Shown one piece after another: positions 1 through 7,520 of a stretch of 64,000 nt of DNA; the stretch's first letter is position 1, and each line of letters begins with the position of its first letter. Under the pieces are notes generated by a model. That model saw only the letters and a program-made list of their open reading frames with translations. It was not told where the DNA came from and did no database searches. Origin of the DNA: DASPKM01 sp035628135. Its GTDB lineage: Bacteria; Bacteroidota; Bacteroidia; Chitinophagales; Chitinophagaceae. Both the position numbers and the translations under genes were made by a program. The stretch covers positions 124,001 through 188,000 of the forward strand of contig DASPKM010000009.1 in the NCBI GenBank assembly GCA_035628135.1. Reading direction: 5' to 3'.

Positions 1-593
1 CCGATGGACAAAGCGCGATTGACCGCTTCAGCAAAGATGAGTTTGATATCTGCCTGCTCGATGTAATGATGCCGAACAAAGATGGCTTTGCAGTAGCAAA
101 AAAAATACGGCAGCAAAGCGATGTGATCCCCATTCTTTTCCTTACCGCCAAATCGTTGGAAGAAGACAAGGTTAAGGGCTTCATGACCGGCGCCGACGAT
201 TACATCACCAAGCCGTTCAGCATGCAGGAACTCGTAATGCGCATGAACGTTTTCCTGCGACGCACACGCAAGCTGCACTCTGAATCCAACGAGGAATATA
301 AAATCGGGAAGCTGAAATTCTCCTTTACAGATCTTAAATTATTCACGCCGGAAGAAACCATTTCACTCACCCAACGCGAAGCAGACCTACTGCGTTTCCT
401 GTGCAAGCACGCCAACAAAGTGCTCAAGCGCGAAGAGGTGCTCACCAGCGTTTGGGGCAAGGACGATTATTTTTTAGGAAGAAGCATGGACGTGTTCATG
501 ACCAAGCTGCGCAAGTATTTCAAAGCCGATCCGGATATTAATCTCGAGACCATTCATGGCATCGGTTTCCGCTTCAATGCGATTATACAATAA
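1..593 (+). CDS. OmpR-family response regulator (5' truncated)
   Basis: The C-terminal part of a two-component response regulator; the gene begins before the window. The reading frame is open from base 3. The receiver phosphoacceptor Asp is encoded at 60-62 in the motif LLDVMMP, followed by the conserved Thr (FLTAK) and Lys (ITKPF) of the receiver fold. A winged-helix OmpR/PhoB DNA-binding domain follows (SLTQREADLLRFL, then the recognition helix near RSMDVFMTKLRKYF). It would bind promoter DNA when phosphorylated by a histidine kinase, most likely encoded upstream and out of view. The kinase at 1342-2247 is on the other strand and is not an obvious partner. The family call is firm; the target genes are unknown. 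Confidence 0.93.
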   Translation, partial: DGQSAIDRFSKDEFDICLLDVMMPNKDGFAVAKKIRQQSDVIPILFLTAKSLEEDKVKGFMTGADDYITKPFSMQELVMRMNVFLRRTRKLHSESNEEYKIGKLKFSFTDLKLFTPEETISLTQREADLLRFLCKHANKVLKREEVLTSVWGKDDYFLGRSMDVFMTKLRKYFKADPDINLETIHGIGFRFNAIIQ

Positions 594-759
594 TCGATAT
601 CCAACATAGAACTTTTCCGAAGAAGTCTCTCACCAACTTCTAACGTACAACGTTGGCCCACACCCCCTTAACCACAGCATAACACTTGTTAAGTGCATTT
701 AACCATAAAAGGTGATTAATTTGTATAGACAAAACCGTTCACCTTAAAAAAGTTTTACA

Positions 760-951
760 ATGAATCTGATATCAACCTTAAAGAAAACTGTAACCAGTAT
801 CCAGGACATCCTGGATCCCCTAGGCATCAACCGCAATAAACCAAGGTTCTTATTTATCGAAGATAAGGGCGTTATGACCGATCCCGCGGGCAACCCCAGA
901 ACCAATGTTTATAAAAGAGAGATCAATCTCGGCAACGGTCCTGCCAACTAA
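760..951 (+). CDS. small hypothetical protein, 63 aa
   Basis: A short ATG-started ORF in the gap between the response regulator and the histidine kinase. The product is polar with no signal peptide or membrane segment, and the C-terminal half (TDPAGNPRTNVYKREINLGN) is rich in Asn, Pro and Gly. I do not recognise a family. It is co-directional with the response regulator, 166 bases downstream. The lack of a competing ORF and a plausible amino-acid composition support it, but there is no homology evidence, so it could be a chance ORF. Confidence 0.4.
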   Translation: MNLISTLKKTVTSIQDILDPLGINRNKPRFLFIEDKGVMTDPAGNPRTNVYKREINLGNGPAN

Positions 952-1006
952 GAAAACATGGCATAAACAGCCTCCGTTTTAAACCCAGACTTTACAAAAA
1001 AACAAA

Positions 1007-1243
1007 TTGAAACCGAGCACATCCATTATCGTTAGAAAAAACGGTATCAGTCCATCAGCCTTCCGGTATCCCGTAAACAAGGCAAACCGCACCAGGGTAA
1101 ATCTGTATTTTCTGCACAACGGAAAAACGAGCACTGGTAAATCGGTGACCAGTATACGCAGGGCCGCGTTTGAGATATCTGTTACCATTCCAAAGTTCAG
1201 TCCGCTCGCGGTAAACTATACCCGTCCGGGCAATTACTATTGA
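1007..1243 (+). CDS. doubtful small ORF, 78 aa
   Basis: An ORF with a TTG start 56 bases after the 63-aa ORF. It encodes a basic peptide rich in Ser, Thr, Asn and Arg with no recognisable domain. The main argument for transcription here is the good intrinsic terminator at 1318-1343 on the same strand, which needs an upstream transcript. That transcript could equally come from the ORF at 760-951 or be non-coding. An antisense ORF of similar length overlaps it. Low confidence. Confidence 0.2.
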   Translation: MKPSTSIIVRKNGISPSAFRYPVNKANRTRVNLYFLHNGKTSTGKSVTSIRRAAFEISVTIPKFSPLAVNYTRPGNYY

Positions 1244-1317
1244 AAGCACCCAGGGATCACCCGCTGAAAACCGGTGGTCCCGAAAAAAAATTGGTCCTGT
1301 AAACCTTCGTGTCCTCT

Positions 1318-1343
1318 GCCTCCTGTAATGGGAGGCTTTTTTT
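1318..1343 (+). terminator. intrinsic terminator
   Basis: A perfect 6-bp GC stem (GCCTCC / GGAGGC) with a 7-base loop is followed by seven T residues. The T run reaches into the stop codon of the convergent histidine kinase gene. It would end rightward transcription from the small ORF region at 760-1243. Confidence 0.8.
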
Positions 1344-2247
1344 ACCGGTAATTTGAGACGGACTCAACCGGGTTCATCTGCTGATTGATCGGGAACCCGA
1401 TGGTAAACTTCGTTCCTTTCTGCCACTCGCTTTCGCATCGGATATTACCGTTAAGCGTTTCAACATATCCTTTTACGATAGACAATCCAAGTCCTGTTGA
1501 GGATTCGCCGGCGGTAGGCCTGGTGCTTAGTTTCTGAAACCGCATGTACAGCTTGTCCATTTCTTCGGCCCTTATACCCTGTCCTTCGTCTTCTACCTCC
1601 AATTCCCATTCATTGCCGTAATAATTCAATCGAACGTAAATATTTTTATCCGCTGGTGAAAACTTAATGGCGTTCGAAATAAGATTTTCCAATATCTCCA
1701 TCAATATATTCTTATCGGTAAGCACTTCTTTACCTTCGATGCCGCTTTTGAAAACGAGCGATAGGTTTTTTTGCCCGGCCAGTTCTTCGAACCGCGAGAG
1801 CGTGGAGTACACCATTTCGTCAGGCGTTTCCCATTCATAGTTCACTTCTATCCTTCCTTCTTCAATACGGCTTACATTGAGCAGGTTTTTCACCATGGAT
1901 ACAATGCGGTTGACGCTCTCCTGCAGCAGGGTAAGCTTTTCTTTTTGCGCGGGGGAAAGGTTTTCGGGTTTCCTGCGAAGCGATTCGGTGAGCAGGTATA
2001 CAGTAGTGAGTGGATTGTTCAGGTCATGCGCGGCCATGCCGATGAAGCGGTTCTTTTCATCGTTCAGGAACTGCAGCGTTTCATTTTTTTCCGACAACAG
2101 CTTCCACGATTCCTCGAGGGCCTTGTGCGCCCGCCTTAGCTCATCTTCCAGCCGCTGGCGATGCCCGAGATCGGCTTTGTATGCCGCCTCCTTCTCCTGG
2201 CAAAAGCGCAGTAACTCTTCACGGGTATAATCTTCCAGTTTCTTCAT
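1342..2247 (-). CDS. soluble sensor histidine kinase
   Basis: A 301-aa histidine kinase without membrane segments. Residues 1-62 are charged and likely coiled coil. The HisKA H-box AAHDLNNPL puts the phosphorylated His at residue 74. The HATPase_c domain has an N-box (ENLISNAIKFSP, about 187-198), a G1 box (DEGQGI, about 220-225) and a G2 box (GLGLSIVKG, about 252-260). It should autophosphorylate and pass phosphate to a response regulator. No sensory domain is visible, so it probably senses a cytoplasmic partner through the N-terminal coiled coil. No regulator is adjacent on the same strand, so it is an orphan here. The stop codon lies inside the T run of the convergent terminator. Confidence 0.93.
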   Translation of the reverse strand: MKKLEDYTREELLRFCQEKEAAYKADLGHRQRLEDELRRAHKALEESWKLLSEKNETLQFLNDEKNRFIGMAAHDLNNPLTTVYLLTESLRRKPENLSPAQKEKLTLLQESVNRIVSMVKNLLNVSRIEEGRIEVNYEWETPDEMVYSTLSRFEELAGQKNLSLVFKSGIEGKEVLTDKNILMEILENLISNAIKFSPADKNIYVRLNYYGNEWELEVEDEGQGIRAEEMDKLYMRFQKLSTRPTAGESSTGLGLSIVKGYVETLNGNIRCESEWQKGTKFTIGFPINQQMNPVESVSNYR

Positions 2248-2430
2248 TCACTGAAAGGAAAAAGTATTGTGGTATGCCTGCAAAAACTGCACCGGCTCCC
2301 ACTGCCGCACCGGTCCACCTAGTTCTACAATAACCATGCGTTTCTCTTTCACAACCGCCGCACCGTCCTGCAAGCAAGGTGTGTTCGTCCCCTCTCCTCC
2401 TTTTCTCTTTTTTCCTCTTATCTTTCGTAC

Positions 2431-2850
2431 GTGAAAACCATCATTATCGGATTCGGGATATTGATTGCCAGCTTATTGGTGCTCTTTCAACTGGCAAAAT
2501 TCTCGTATTACGACCTGCGCACCGGTCCCGAGATCTGGATAGCAGTAATGAGCCTGGTATTCTTTGGCATCGGCATATTCATTTCCCGCAAATACTTGCC
2601 TAAGATCAAGAAAGAAACCATTTCAAAAGAAATTGACCTGAACAATGTAGGCAAGCTGGGATTGAGCAAACGCGAATACGAGATCCTGCAACTGATAAAC
2701 GATGGCCTTTCCAACCAGCAGATAGCAGATAAACTGTTCGTGTCGGAAAACACTGTAAAAAAACACATCTCAAATTTATTCCTCAAGCTCGACGTGGAAA
2801 GACGCACAGAAGCCATTAAAAAAGCTAAAGAGCTGAACATCATAGCCTGA
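2431..2850 (+). CDS. membrane-anchored LuxR-type transcription regulator
   Basis: A 139-aa protein with a GTG start. Two hydrophobic segments (about residues 3-20 and 34-52) are followed by a LuxR/NarL helix-turn-helix at about 75-135, with the typical LSKREYEILQLINDGLSNQQ and VSENTVKKHISNLF elements. The DNA-binding domain would sit on the cytoplasmic face of the inner membrane. No receiver domain is present, so it is not a classical response regulator. The DUF4199 gene follows on the same strand after 139 bases; this pairing occurs in related genomes as I recall it, and suggests shared regulation. The target is unknown. Confidence 0.85.
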   Translation: MKTIIIGFGILIASLLVLFQLAKFSYYDLRTGPEIWIAVMSLVFFGIGIFISRKYLPKIKKETISKEIDLNNVGKLGLSKREYEILQLINDGLSNQQIADKLFVSENTVKKHISNLFLKLDVERRTEAIKKAKELNIIA

Positions 2851-2867
2851 TACATTTGTACCGGCGC

Positions 2868-2883
2868 TACTACTAAAGTAGTA
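2868..2883. promoter_or_regulatory. dyad between LuxR-type gene and DUF4199 gene
   Basis: A perfect 6-bp inverted repeat (TACTAC, TAAA spacer, GTAGTA) lies 18 bases after the LuxR-type stop codon. A consensus -7 box, TACATTTG (2851-2858), sits just before it, though without a clear -33 box. It could be an operator for the adjacent LuxR-type protein or a weak hairpin. No T run follows, so a terminator is unlikely. Confidence 0.3.
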
Positions 2884-2989
2884 ATCTGTACTTCACGACA
2901 AAATTGGTACGAAAGAGTAATACAAACGGCCCTTTGAGGAGGATATATTGAGCCCTCAACAAAATTTATCAAACAACTAATTTTAAAGT

Positions 2990-3511
2990 ATGAAAAAGAC
3001 AGTTCTCCGTTACGGTTTGTTCTCTTGTATCGCGCTGGTAGTGATGTCAATTCTGGGCCTCGTAATTTTTGGCAACCCCGATACTCCTAATTACACGGCG
3101 CATGAAGTTTTTGGTTATACCACTATGATCTTATCGATGGTATTTGTATTCTTTGGCATCAAGCATTACCGCGACCAGGTGAATGGCGGCATGTTAAGCT
3201 TTGGCAAGGGAATGAAGGTGGGACTGCTGATAGTGCTGATACCTTCGGTTGCTTTCGGCTTGTTTAACCTGATATATACCGGCGCCATCGATCCGGAGTT
3301 TATGGACAAGTATTACCAGCACCAGCTTAGCCAGATGCAACAGCGCATGACACCGGGCGAATTCAACGCGGCACGCGCCACTATGGAGAAGCAAAAAGAG
3401 ATGTTCAGCAACCCGGTATTGCAGTTTTTGGTAATGGGGCTTACGGTATTTGTGATCGGCGTTATTGCATCTGTTATCAGCAGTTTGGTATTGAAGCGGA
3501 GAGTGGGATAA
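2990..3511 (+). CDS. DUF4199 family membrane protein
   Basis: A 173-aa integral membrane protein with four hydrophobic segments: about residues 8-28, 42-60, 78-97 and 145-168. A polar, Met/Gln-rich stretch (about 105-140) lies between segments three and four. The spacing, the GxxxF patches and the GMKVGLLIVLIPSVAFGLFN segment match DUF4199, a Bacteroidota family of unknown function. It lies downstream of a membrane-tethered LuxR-type regulator and may be its sensor partner or target; that is inference from position. The 3' end faces the large octamer repeat at 3561-3786. Confidence 0.8.
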   Translation: MKKTVLRYGLFSCIALVVMSILGLVIFGNPDTPNYTAHEVFGYTTMILSMVFVFFGIKHYRDQVNGGMLSFGKGMKVGLLIVLIPSVAFGLFNLIYTGAIDPEFMDKYYQHQLSQMQQRMTPGEFNAARATMEKQKEMFSNPVLQFLVMGLTVFVIGVIASVISSLVLKRRVG

Positions 3512-3560
3512 GAGAGAAAGTGGTGGGTTGTAGAGTTAAGGAGGAGAAAGAGGTATTTGG

Positions 3561-3786
3561 GTCATAAGGTCATTAGGTCATGGAGTCATTTTGGGTCATT
3601 GGGTCATTAGGTCATTAGGGCAATGGATATAAAAGTTGAGTGATAATTTTGCTTATTCGCAAACGCATAAAATACATTACGATGGTATCCGTATACATAG
3701 CCATTAAAAACACCACCAATGATAGTCCCGATAACTTAATGACTTAATGACTTAATGACTTAATGACTTAATGACCTAATGACTTA
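3561..3786. repeat. inverted octamer-repeat arms, class A (largest copy)
   Basis: The left arm (3561-3625) has about seven copies of an 8-base unit near GTCATTAG. After a unique loop of about 105 bases, the right arm (3731-3786) has about seven copies of the complement, near TAATGACT. The arms could pair into one long stem. It fills the gap between two convergent genes (DUF4199 and the IscA-type gene). The same unit recurs at many other intergenic sites in this window. Confidence 0.9.
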
Positions 3787-3809
3787 TCAGAGACCAGTTC
3801 CCTAAAAGA

Positions 3810-4154
3810 TCACACTGAAAAAGATGTACCGCATCCGCAGGTTTTGGACGCGTTGGGATTGTTGAAGCTGAAGCCCCTTGCATTAAGCCCATCCTGCCAG
3901 TCGATTTCCATACCCGCCAGATAAATGCCATGCGCTTTATTCATGATAAGGGGAATGCCGTCATAATCGTAGTGCTCATCGCTTTCCTGCACGGCATCAA
4001 AGCCAAGCACATAGGTAAGGCCCGAACAACCACCACCCTTTACACCCACGCGCAGGTATTTATTGTTGGGATCGCTCTGCATCAGTCTTTTTATTTCCGC
4101 TATCGCCGAAGCCGTCAGCTGTACCGGCGCTGCTGTTGTTGTTTCCATGCTCAT
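3810..4154 (-). CDS. HesB/IscA-type iron-sulfur cluster carrier
   Basis: A 114-aa A-type carrier that receives Fe-S clusters and hands them to apo-proteins in the cytoplasm. The three conserved cysteines are present: CSG in GGGCSGLTYVLGF, and the C-terminal CGCG. Length and domain span match IscA/ErpA/SufA; which subtype it is cannot be settled by eye. ATG at 4154 gives a short Thr-rich lead (MSMETTTAAP). It stands alone, divergent from the methylmalonyl-CoA mutase group, with no isc or suf genes beside it. Confidence 0.93.
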   Translation of the reverse strand: MSMETTTAAPVQLTASAIAEIKRLMQSDPNNKYLRVGVKGGGCSGLTYVLGFDAVQESDEHYDYDGIPLIMNKAHGIYLAGMEIDWQDGLNARGFSFNNPNASKTCGCGTSFSV

Positions 4155-4168
4155 AGAATTAAGTACTG

Positions 4169-4176
4169 CAAAAATA
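4169..4176 (-). promoter_or_regulatory. candidate -7 box for the IscA-type gene
   Basis: On the minus strand this reads TATTTTTG, a perfect match to the Bacteroidota -7 element TAnnTTTG. It lies 14 bases upstream of the ATG, so the leader would be only a few bases. No convincing TTTG -33 box is seen at the usual distance. Confidence 0.4.
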
Positions 4177-4217
4177 CAAACAACCGGGGGATTGTAAAGT
4201 TAAAGGATGGGCAAGAG

Positions 4218-4253
4218 TTTATCCGCTACTAGCATTCCAAATCCTTATTTTTG
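4218..4253 (+). promoter_or_regulatory. candidate promoter for the mutase operon
   Basis: TATTTTTG at 4246-4253 matches the -7 consensus TAnnTTTG. TTTA at 4218-4221 is a one-mismatch -33 box, but the 24-base gap is longer than the usual 19-21. The ATG of the first operon gene is 20 bases downstream. Confidence 0.4.
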
Positions 4254-4272
4254 TTGCAGTTAACGATAAACT

Positions 4273-4836
4273 ATGACAATTACCACCGAACAATTGATCT
4301 GGGCCCTGGCCATTGCAGTTGTATTGGGAGGCTCGCTGGCATACCTGTTTTGGAGGGAACGCCGAAGGGTCAAGGGAGCGCTGCAGCGCCGGCGACAGGC
4401 GGCCAATGGCGGAAACAGCGGCAGCGGCGGCGACGGCGGGGCATTCGTGCCGGTTCAATTGCAATTACAGGCCTATGAGCGACTTATTTTGTTTACAGAG
4501 CGCATTGCCCTGCCCAACCTCATTGGCAGGCTCAAGCGCGACGGTTTGAACGCCCGCGATATGCAGGGTATACTTACAGAAACCATCCGCCAGGAATTTG
4601 AGCACAACATTACCCAGCAGATTTATGTAACAACAGAAGCGTGGGACGCAGTGCGCAACCTGAAAGAACAAAACATTTTTATCGTTAACCAGGTATCGTC
4701 TTTCTTACCGCCGCAAGCCACCGCCCTGGACCTCAGCAAACACCTGCTGGAAATGATCGCGCAAAACCCCAAAGCTTCTTTGCACGGCGTGGTATCGGAA
4801 GTGCTGAGCTATGAGGCCAAGAAACTTATGAAATGA
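4273..4836 (+). CDS. membrane-anchored protein of unknown function upstream of methylmalonyl-CoA mutase
   Basis: A 187-aa protein with one N-terminal membrane segment (about residues 9-26). A basic stretch (RERRRVKGALQRRRQ) and a Gly/Ser/Asn linker follow, then a mostly helical cytoplasmic domain (about 62-187). I do not recognise a named domain. It overlaps the mutase gene by 4 bases (ATGA), so the two are translationally coupled. This arrangement suggests a role with the mutase, such as membrane tethering or assembly, but no catalytic motif is visible. Confidence 0.75.
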   Translation: MTITTEQLIWALAIAVVLGGSLAYLFWRERRRVKGALQRRRQAANGGNSGSGGDGGAFVPVQLQLQAYERLILFTERIALPNLIGRLKRDGLNARDMQGILTETIRQEFEHNITQQIYVTTEAWDAVRNLKEQNIFIVNQVSSFLPPQATALDLSKHLLEMIAQNPKASLHGVVSEVLSYEAKKLMK

Positions 4837-6389
4837 GTTCCAAAAAAGTGCATACCGATTCAGGAATAGAGATCCGCGAAGTATATACTTCGTGCAATGG
4901 ACATGAGCCCACCGAACAACCGGGGGAATTTCCATTTACCCGCGGCGTGCAGCGGGATATGTACCGCGGCAGGTTGTGGACCATGCGGCAATACGCCGGC
5001 TTTAGCACGGCCGAAGAAAGCAACAAGCGCTACCATTATTTGTTGTCGCAGGGCGTAATGGGATTGAGCGTTGCCTTTGACCTTCCCACGCAAATAGGGT
5101 ACGACAGTGACCACGACCTCGCCGAAGGCGAGGTCGGAAAAGTAGGCGTGGCCATCAATTCCATCATGGACATGGAAACCCTTTTTAAGGATATAAAGCT
5201 GCAGGACGTTTCCACTTCCATGACCATCAACGCCACTGCATTCATTTTACTATCGCTGTACGTGGCGCTCGCCAAAAAACAGGGCGCCGACCTCAGTAAG
5301 ATATCAGGCACCGTACAAAATGATATATTGAAAGAGTATGCTGCGCGTGGCACCTATATCTATCCTCCCAAACCTTCCATGCGCATCATTACCGATATCT
5401 TCGAGTGGTGCAGCCACGAACTGCCGAAATGGAATACCATTTCCATTTCGGGTTACCATATCCGTGAGGCTGGCTCCACCGCGGTGCAGGAGATAGCATT
5501 TACATTGAGCAATGGCAAGGCATACGTGCAGGCAGCCCTGGAAAAAGGGCTCGACATTAACGTGTTCGGCAAGCGGCTTTCTTTCTTCTTCAATGCGCAC
5601 AACAACCTCTTCGAGGAAGTAGCGAAGTTCCGGGCGGCGCGCAAGATGTGGGCCCGCATCATGAAAGACCTGGGCGCCACCGACCCCAAGGCCATGATGC
5701 TGCGCTTTCATACGCAAACCGGCGGCAGCACGCTCACGGCGCACCAGCCGCTCAACAATATTTCAAGGGTAACGGTGCAAACGCTGGCCGCCGTATTGGG
5801 CGGCACGCAATCACTGCATACTAACGGTTATGATGAAGCGCTAAGCTTGCCTACCGAAGAGGCTGCACGCATTGCACTGCGCACACAGCAGATAGTGGCC
5901 TATGAAAGCGGCGTGGCCGACACCGCCGATCCATTGGCGGGGAGTTATTTTATCGAATCACTGACCCACGAAGTGGAAACGGCCGCCTGGCAATTGATGG
6001 AGAAGATCGATGCGATGGGCGGCAGCGTAAGCGCCATTGAACAAGGCTTTATCCAGGAAGAGATCGCTCGCAGCGCTTATGAATACCAGCGCCAGGTAGA
6101 ATCAGGGGAAAAGATCATCGTGGGCGTAAATAAATTCCAGGTGAAGGATGATGCGGCCGTCCCCATCTTTAAAGTAGATGACTCCATCCGCCACCTGCAA
6201 ATCGCCAAGCTGGAACAACTGCGCAAACAACGCGACCCCGCCCGGTGTGATACCATCCTGCAAACACTCAACGATAAAGCTTCCAACAGCGAGAACATCA
6301 TGCCTACGGTAATAGAAGCGGTGGAGAACTATTGCACCCTCGGTGAAATAGCAGATACACTACGTGAAGTGTACGGAGAATTTAAATAA
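4833..6389 (+). CDS. methylmalonyl-CoA mutase family, catalytic domain only
   Basis: A 518-aa acyl-CoA mutase catalytic (TIM-barrel) domain without the C-terminal cobalamin-binding domain; the DxHxxG motif is absent. It would interconvert methylmalonyl-CoA and succinyl-CoA or a related acyl-CoA pair. Residues tied to substrate choice fit methylmalonyl-CoA: Tyr54 in TMRQYAGFS and Arg172 in EYAARGTYI, where isobutyryl-CoA mutases carry Phe and Gln. The active-site His is His209 (SGYHIREAG). It must work with a separate B12-binding subunit, which is not in this window. It starts inside the upstream stop codon, and a secreted-protein gene follows after 16 bases. Confidence 0.9.
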   Translation: MSSKKVHTDSGIEIREVYTSCNGHEPTEQPGEFPFTRGVQRDMYRGRLWTMRQYAGFSTAEESNKRYHYLLSQGVMGLSVAFDLPTQIGYDSDHDLAEGEVGKVGVAINSIMDMETLFKDIKLQDVSTSMTINATAFILLSLYVALAKKQGADLSKISGTVQNDILKEYAARGTYIYPPKPSMRIITDIFEWCSHELPKWNTISISGYHIREAGSTAVQEIAFTLSNGKAYVQAALEKGLDINVFGKRLSFFFNAHNNLFEEVAKFRAARKMWARIMKDLGATDPKAMMLRFHTQTGGSTLTAHQPLNNISRVTVQTLAAVLGGTQSLHTNGYDEALSLPTEEAARIALRTQQIVAYESGVADTADPLAGSYFIESLTHEVETAAWQLMEKIDAMGGSVSAIEQGFIQEEIARSAYEYQRQVESGEKIIVGVNKFQVKDDAAVPIFKVDDSIRHLQIAKLEQLRKQRDPARCDTILQTLNDKASNSENIMPTVIEAVENYCTLGEIADTLREVYGEFK

Positions 6390-6405
6390 AAAACATTAAT
6401 TCAAA

Positions 6406-6906
6406 ATGAAATCAATCGTGCCCAGGACCCTTATTGCAATTATTGCGATCAGCATCAGCGCTCTTGCAAAAGCACAGGACATTACCTTGCCTGAATTAAT
6501 AAAGTTGCGCAGCCAATCCGTCGAAGAAATGAAAAAATTCGCGGAATCGAAAGGATATACGCAGGACGAAGACTCAACCAGGGATGGACAAAGACAGGTG
6601 ATGTATTCTCACGTGAGCGGTCCCCGCATCAACGAAACGGCCAGGATTTTAATCTACAGGCAAAATCTTAAGTCGAAAGACTTTGAACTGGATTATAGCT
6701 CTACTGTTGACAGCGAAGCAGATTCTGCAAGGGCATGGTTAAAAAAGAATGGCTTCAGGCAAACGGGCAGGACAAAGCCCAGGGAGCAGAGTACCGAATA
6801 TATTTTTTCAAAAGGGTCCAAATTGATCCGCTTCCAGGAAACGGAAATAACAACCGATGAAAGGTTATACTCTATCACCATTAAGAGTAAAGAATATGCG
6901 CAATGA
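6406..6906 (+). CDS. exported hypothetical protein
   Basis: A 166-aa protein with a signal peptide (MKSIVPRTLIAIIAISISAL, cut near AKAQD). The mature part is polar and charged with no cysteines, alternating predicted strands and helices. No family recognised. It sits 16 bases after the mutase gene and overlaps the following acetyltransferase by 4 bases (ATGA), so it is probably in the same transcript. Periplasmic or surface location is inferred from the signal peptide only. Confidence 0.7.
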   Translation: MKSIVPRTLIAIIAISISALAKAQDITLPELIKLRSQSVEEMKKFAESKGYTQDEDSTRDGQRQVMYSHVSGPRINETARILIYRQNLKSKDFELDYSSTVDSEADSARAWLKKNGFRQTGRTKPREQSTEYIFSKGSKLIRFQETEITTDERLYSITIKSKEYAQ

Positions 6907-7451
6907 CGGTAACTACCACGAGGGAAGTAAAAGACCTTGAACAAATACTTTCGCTGCAACGCGCCAACCTGATAAAAGGACTGTCGACCGCCGAATGGCA
7001 GGACCAGGGTTTTGTTACCGTGGAACATACTTTGGACGTATTGCAAAGAATGCATGATACGGCGCCCAGCATCATTATCAAGGACAATGACCGGGTGATA
7101 GCCTACGCACTTGCCATGCCCCGTGAATGCGGCAGAATGGTGCCTGTGCTGGTACCCATGTTCGAAAATTTGGAAAAGCTATATTGGAAAGACAAGCCGC
7201 TGAACCAGCAACGGTTTTATGTAATGGGACAGATCTGCATCGACAAGGCTTACCGCGGCCGCGGGTTGTTTGATGCGCTCTATCAAAAACACAAAGAAGT
7301 GTACAGTGACCGTTTCGACCTGCTGGTAACGGAAATAGCTACCCGAAACACGCGTTCATTGCGTGCGCACGAACGGGTGGGTTTTAAAACAGTGAACATT
7401 TACCGCGATGAGACGGACGAATGGGCCGTAGTAATTTGGGACTGGGCTTAA
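6903..7451 (+). CDS. GNAT family N-acetyltransferase
   Basis: A 182-aa acetyltransferase. The acetyl-CoA-binding motif A is seen as ICIDKAYRGRGLFDALYQKH (about residues 111-130), followed by motif B with NTRSLRAHERVGF, typical of GNAT proteins acting on small amines. The substrate cannot be told. It is last in a run of four overlapping or tightly spaced genes starting at 4273. Its 3' end runs into an AT palindrome and the convergent ABC-F gene. Confidence 0.85.
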   Translation: MTVTTTREVKDLEQILSLQRANLIKGLSTAEWQDQGFVTVEHTLDVLQRMHDTAPSIIIKDNDRVIAYALAMPRECGRMVPVLVPMFENLEKLYWKDKPLNQQRFYVMGQICIDKAYRGRGLFDALYQKHKEVYSDRFDLLVTEIATRNTRSLRAHERVGFKTVNIYRDETDEWAVVIWDWA

Positions 7452-7460
7452 GTTGCCAGG

Positions 7461-7520
7461 GTCATTGGAAACATAATTAATAATCAATAATTATTGATTA
7501 TTGTATGTATGACTTAATGG
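7461..7520. repeat. AT palindrome flanked by octamer units
   Basis: The core at 7479-7502 is a perfect 24-base palindrome of AATAATCAATAA and its complement. It is flanked by single class A units: GTCATTGG (7461-7468) and GACTTAATGG (7511-7520), which point toward each other. It fills the 69-base gap between convergent gene ends and could act as a two-way terminator hairpin. Confidence 0.8.

Noticed and set aside
1007..1243. The 78-aa ORF as a phage integrase fragment
   Set aside because: Its basic start faintly recalls integrase N termini, but no arm, core or catalytic motif is present; kept only as a doubtful ORF.
3561..3786. Tandem octamers read as a CRISPR array
   Set aside because: The unit is 8 bases, copies touch each other with no unique spacers, and no cas gene is near.
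7479..7502. Perfect palindrome read as a transposon end or att site
   Set aside because: No transposase or integrase, no target duplication visible; it lies between convergent genes and fits the hairpin class.
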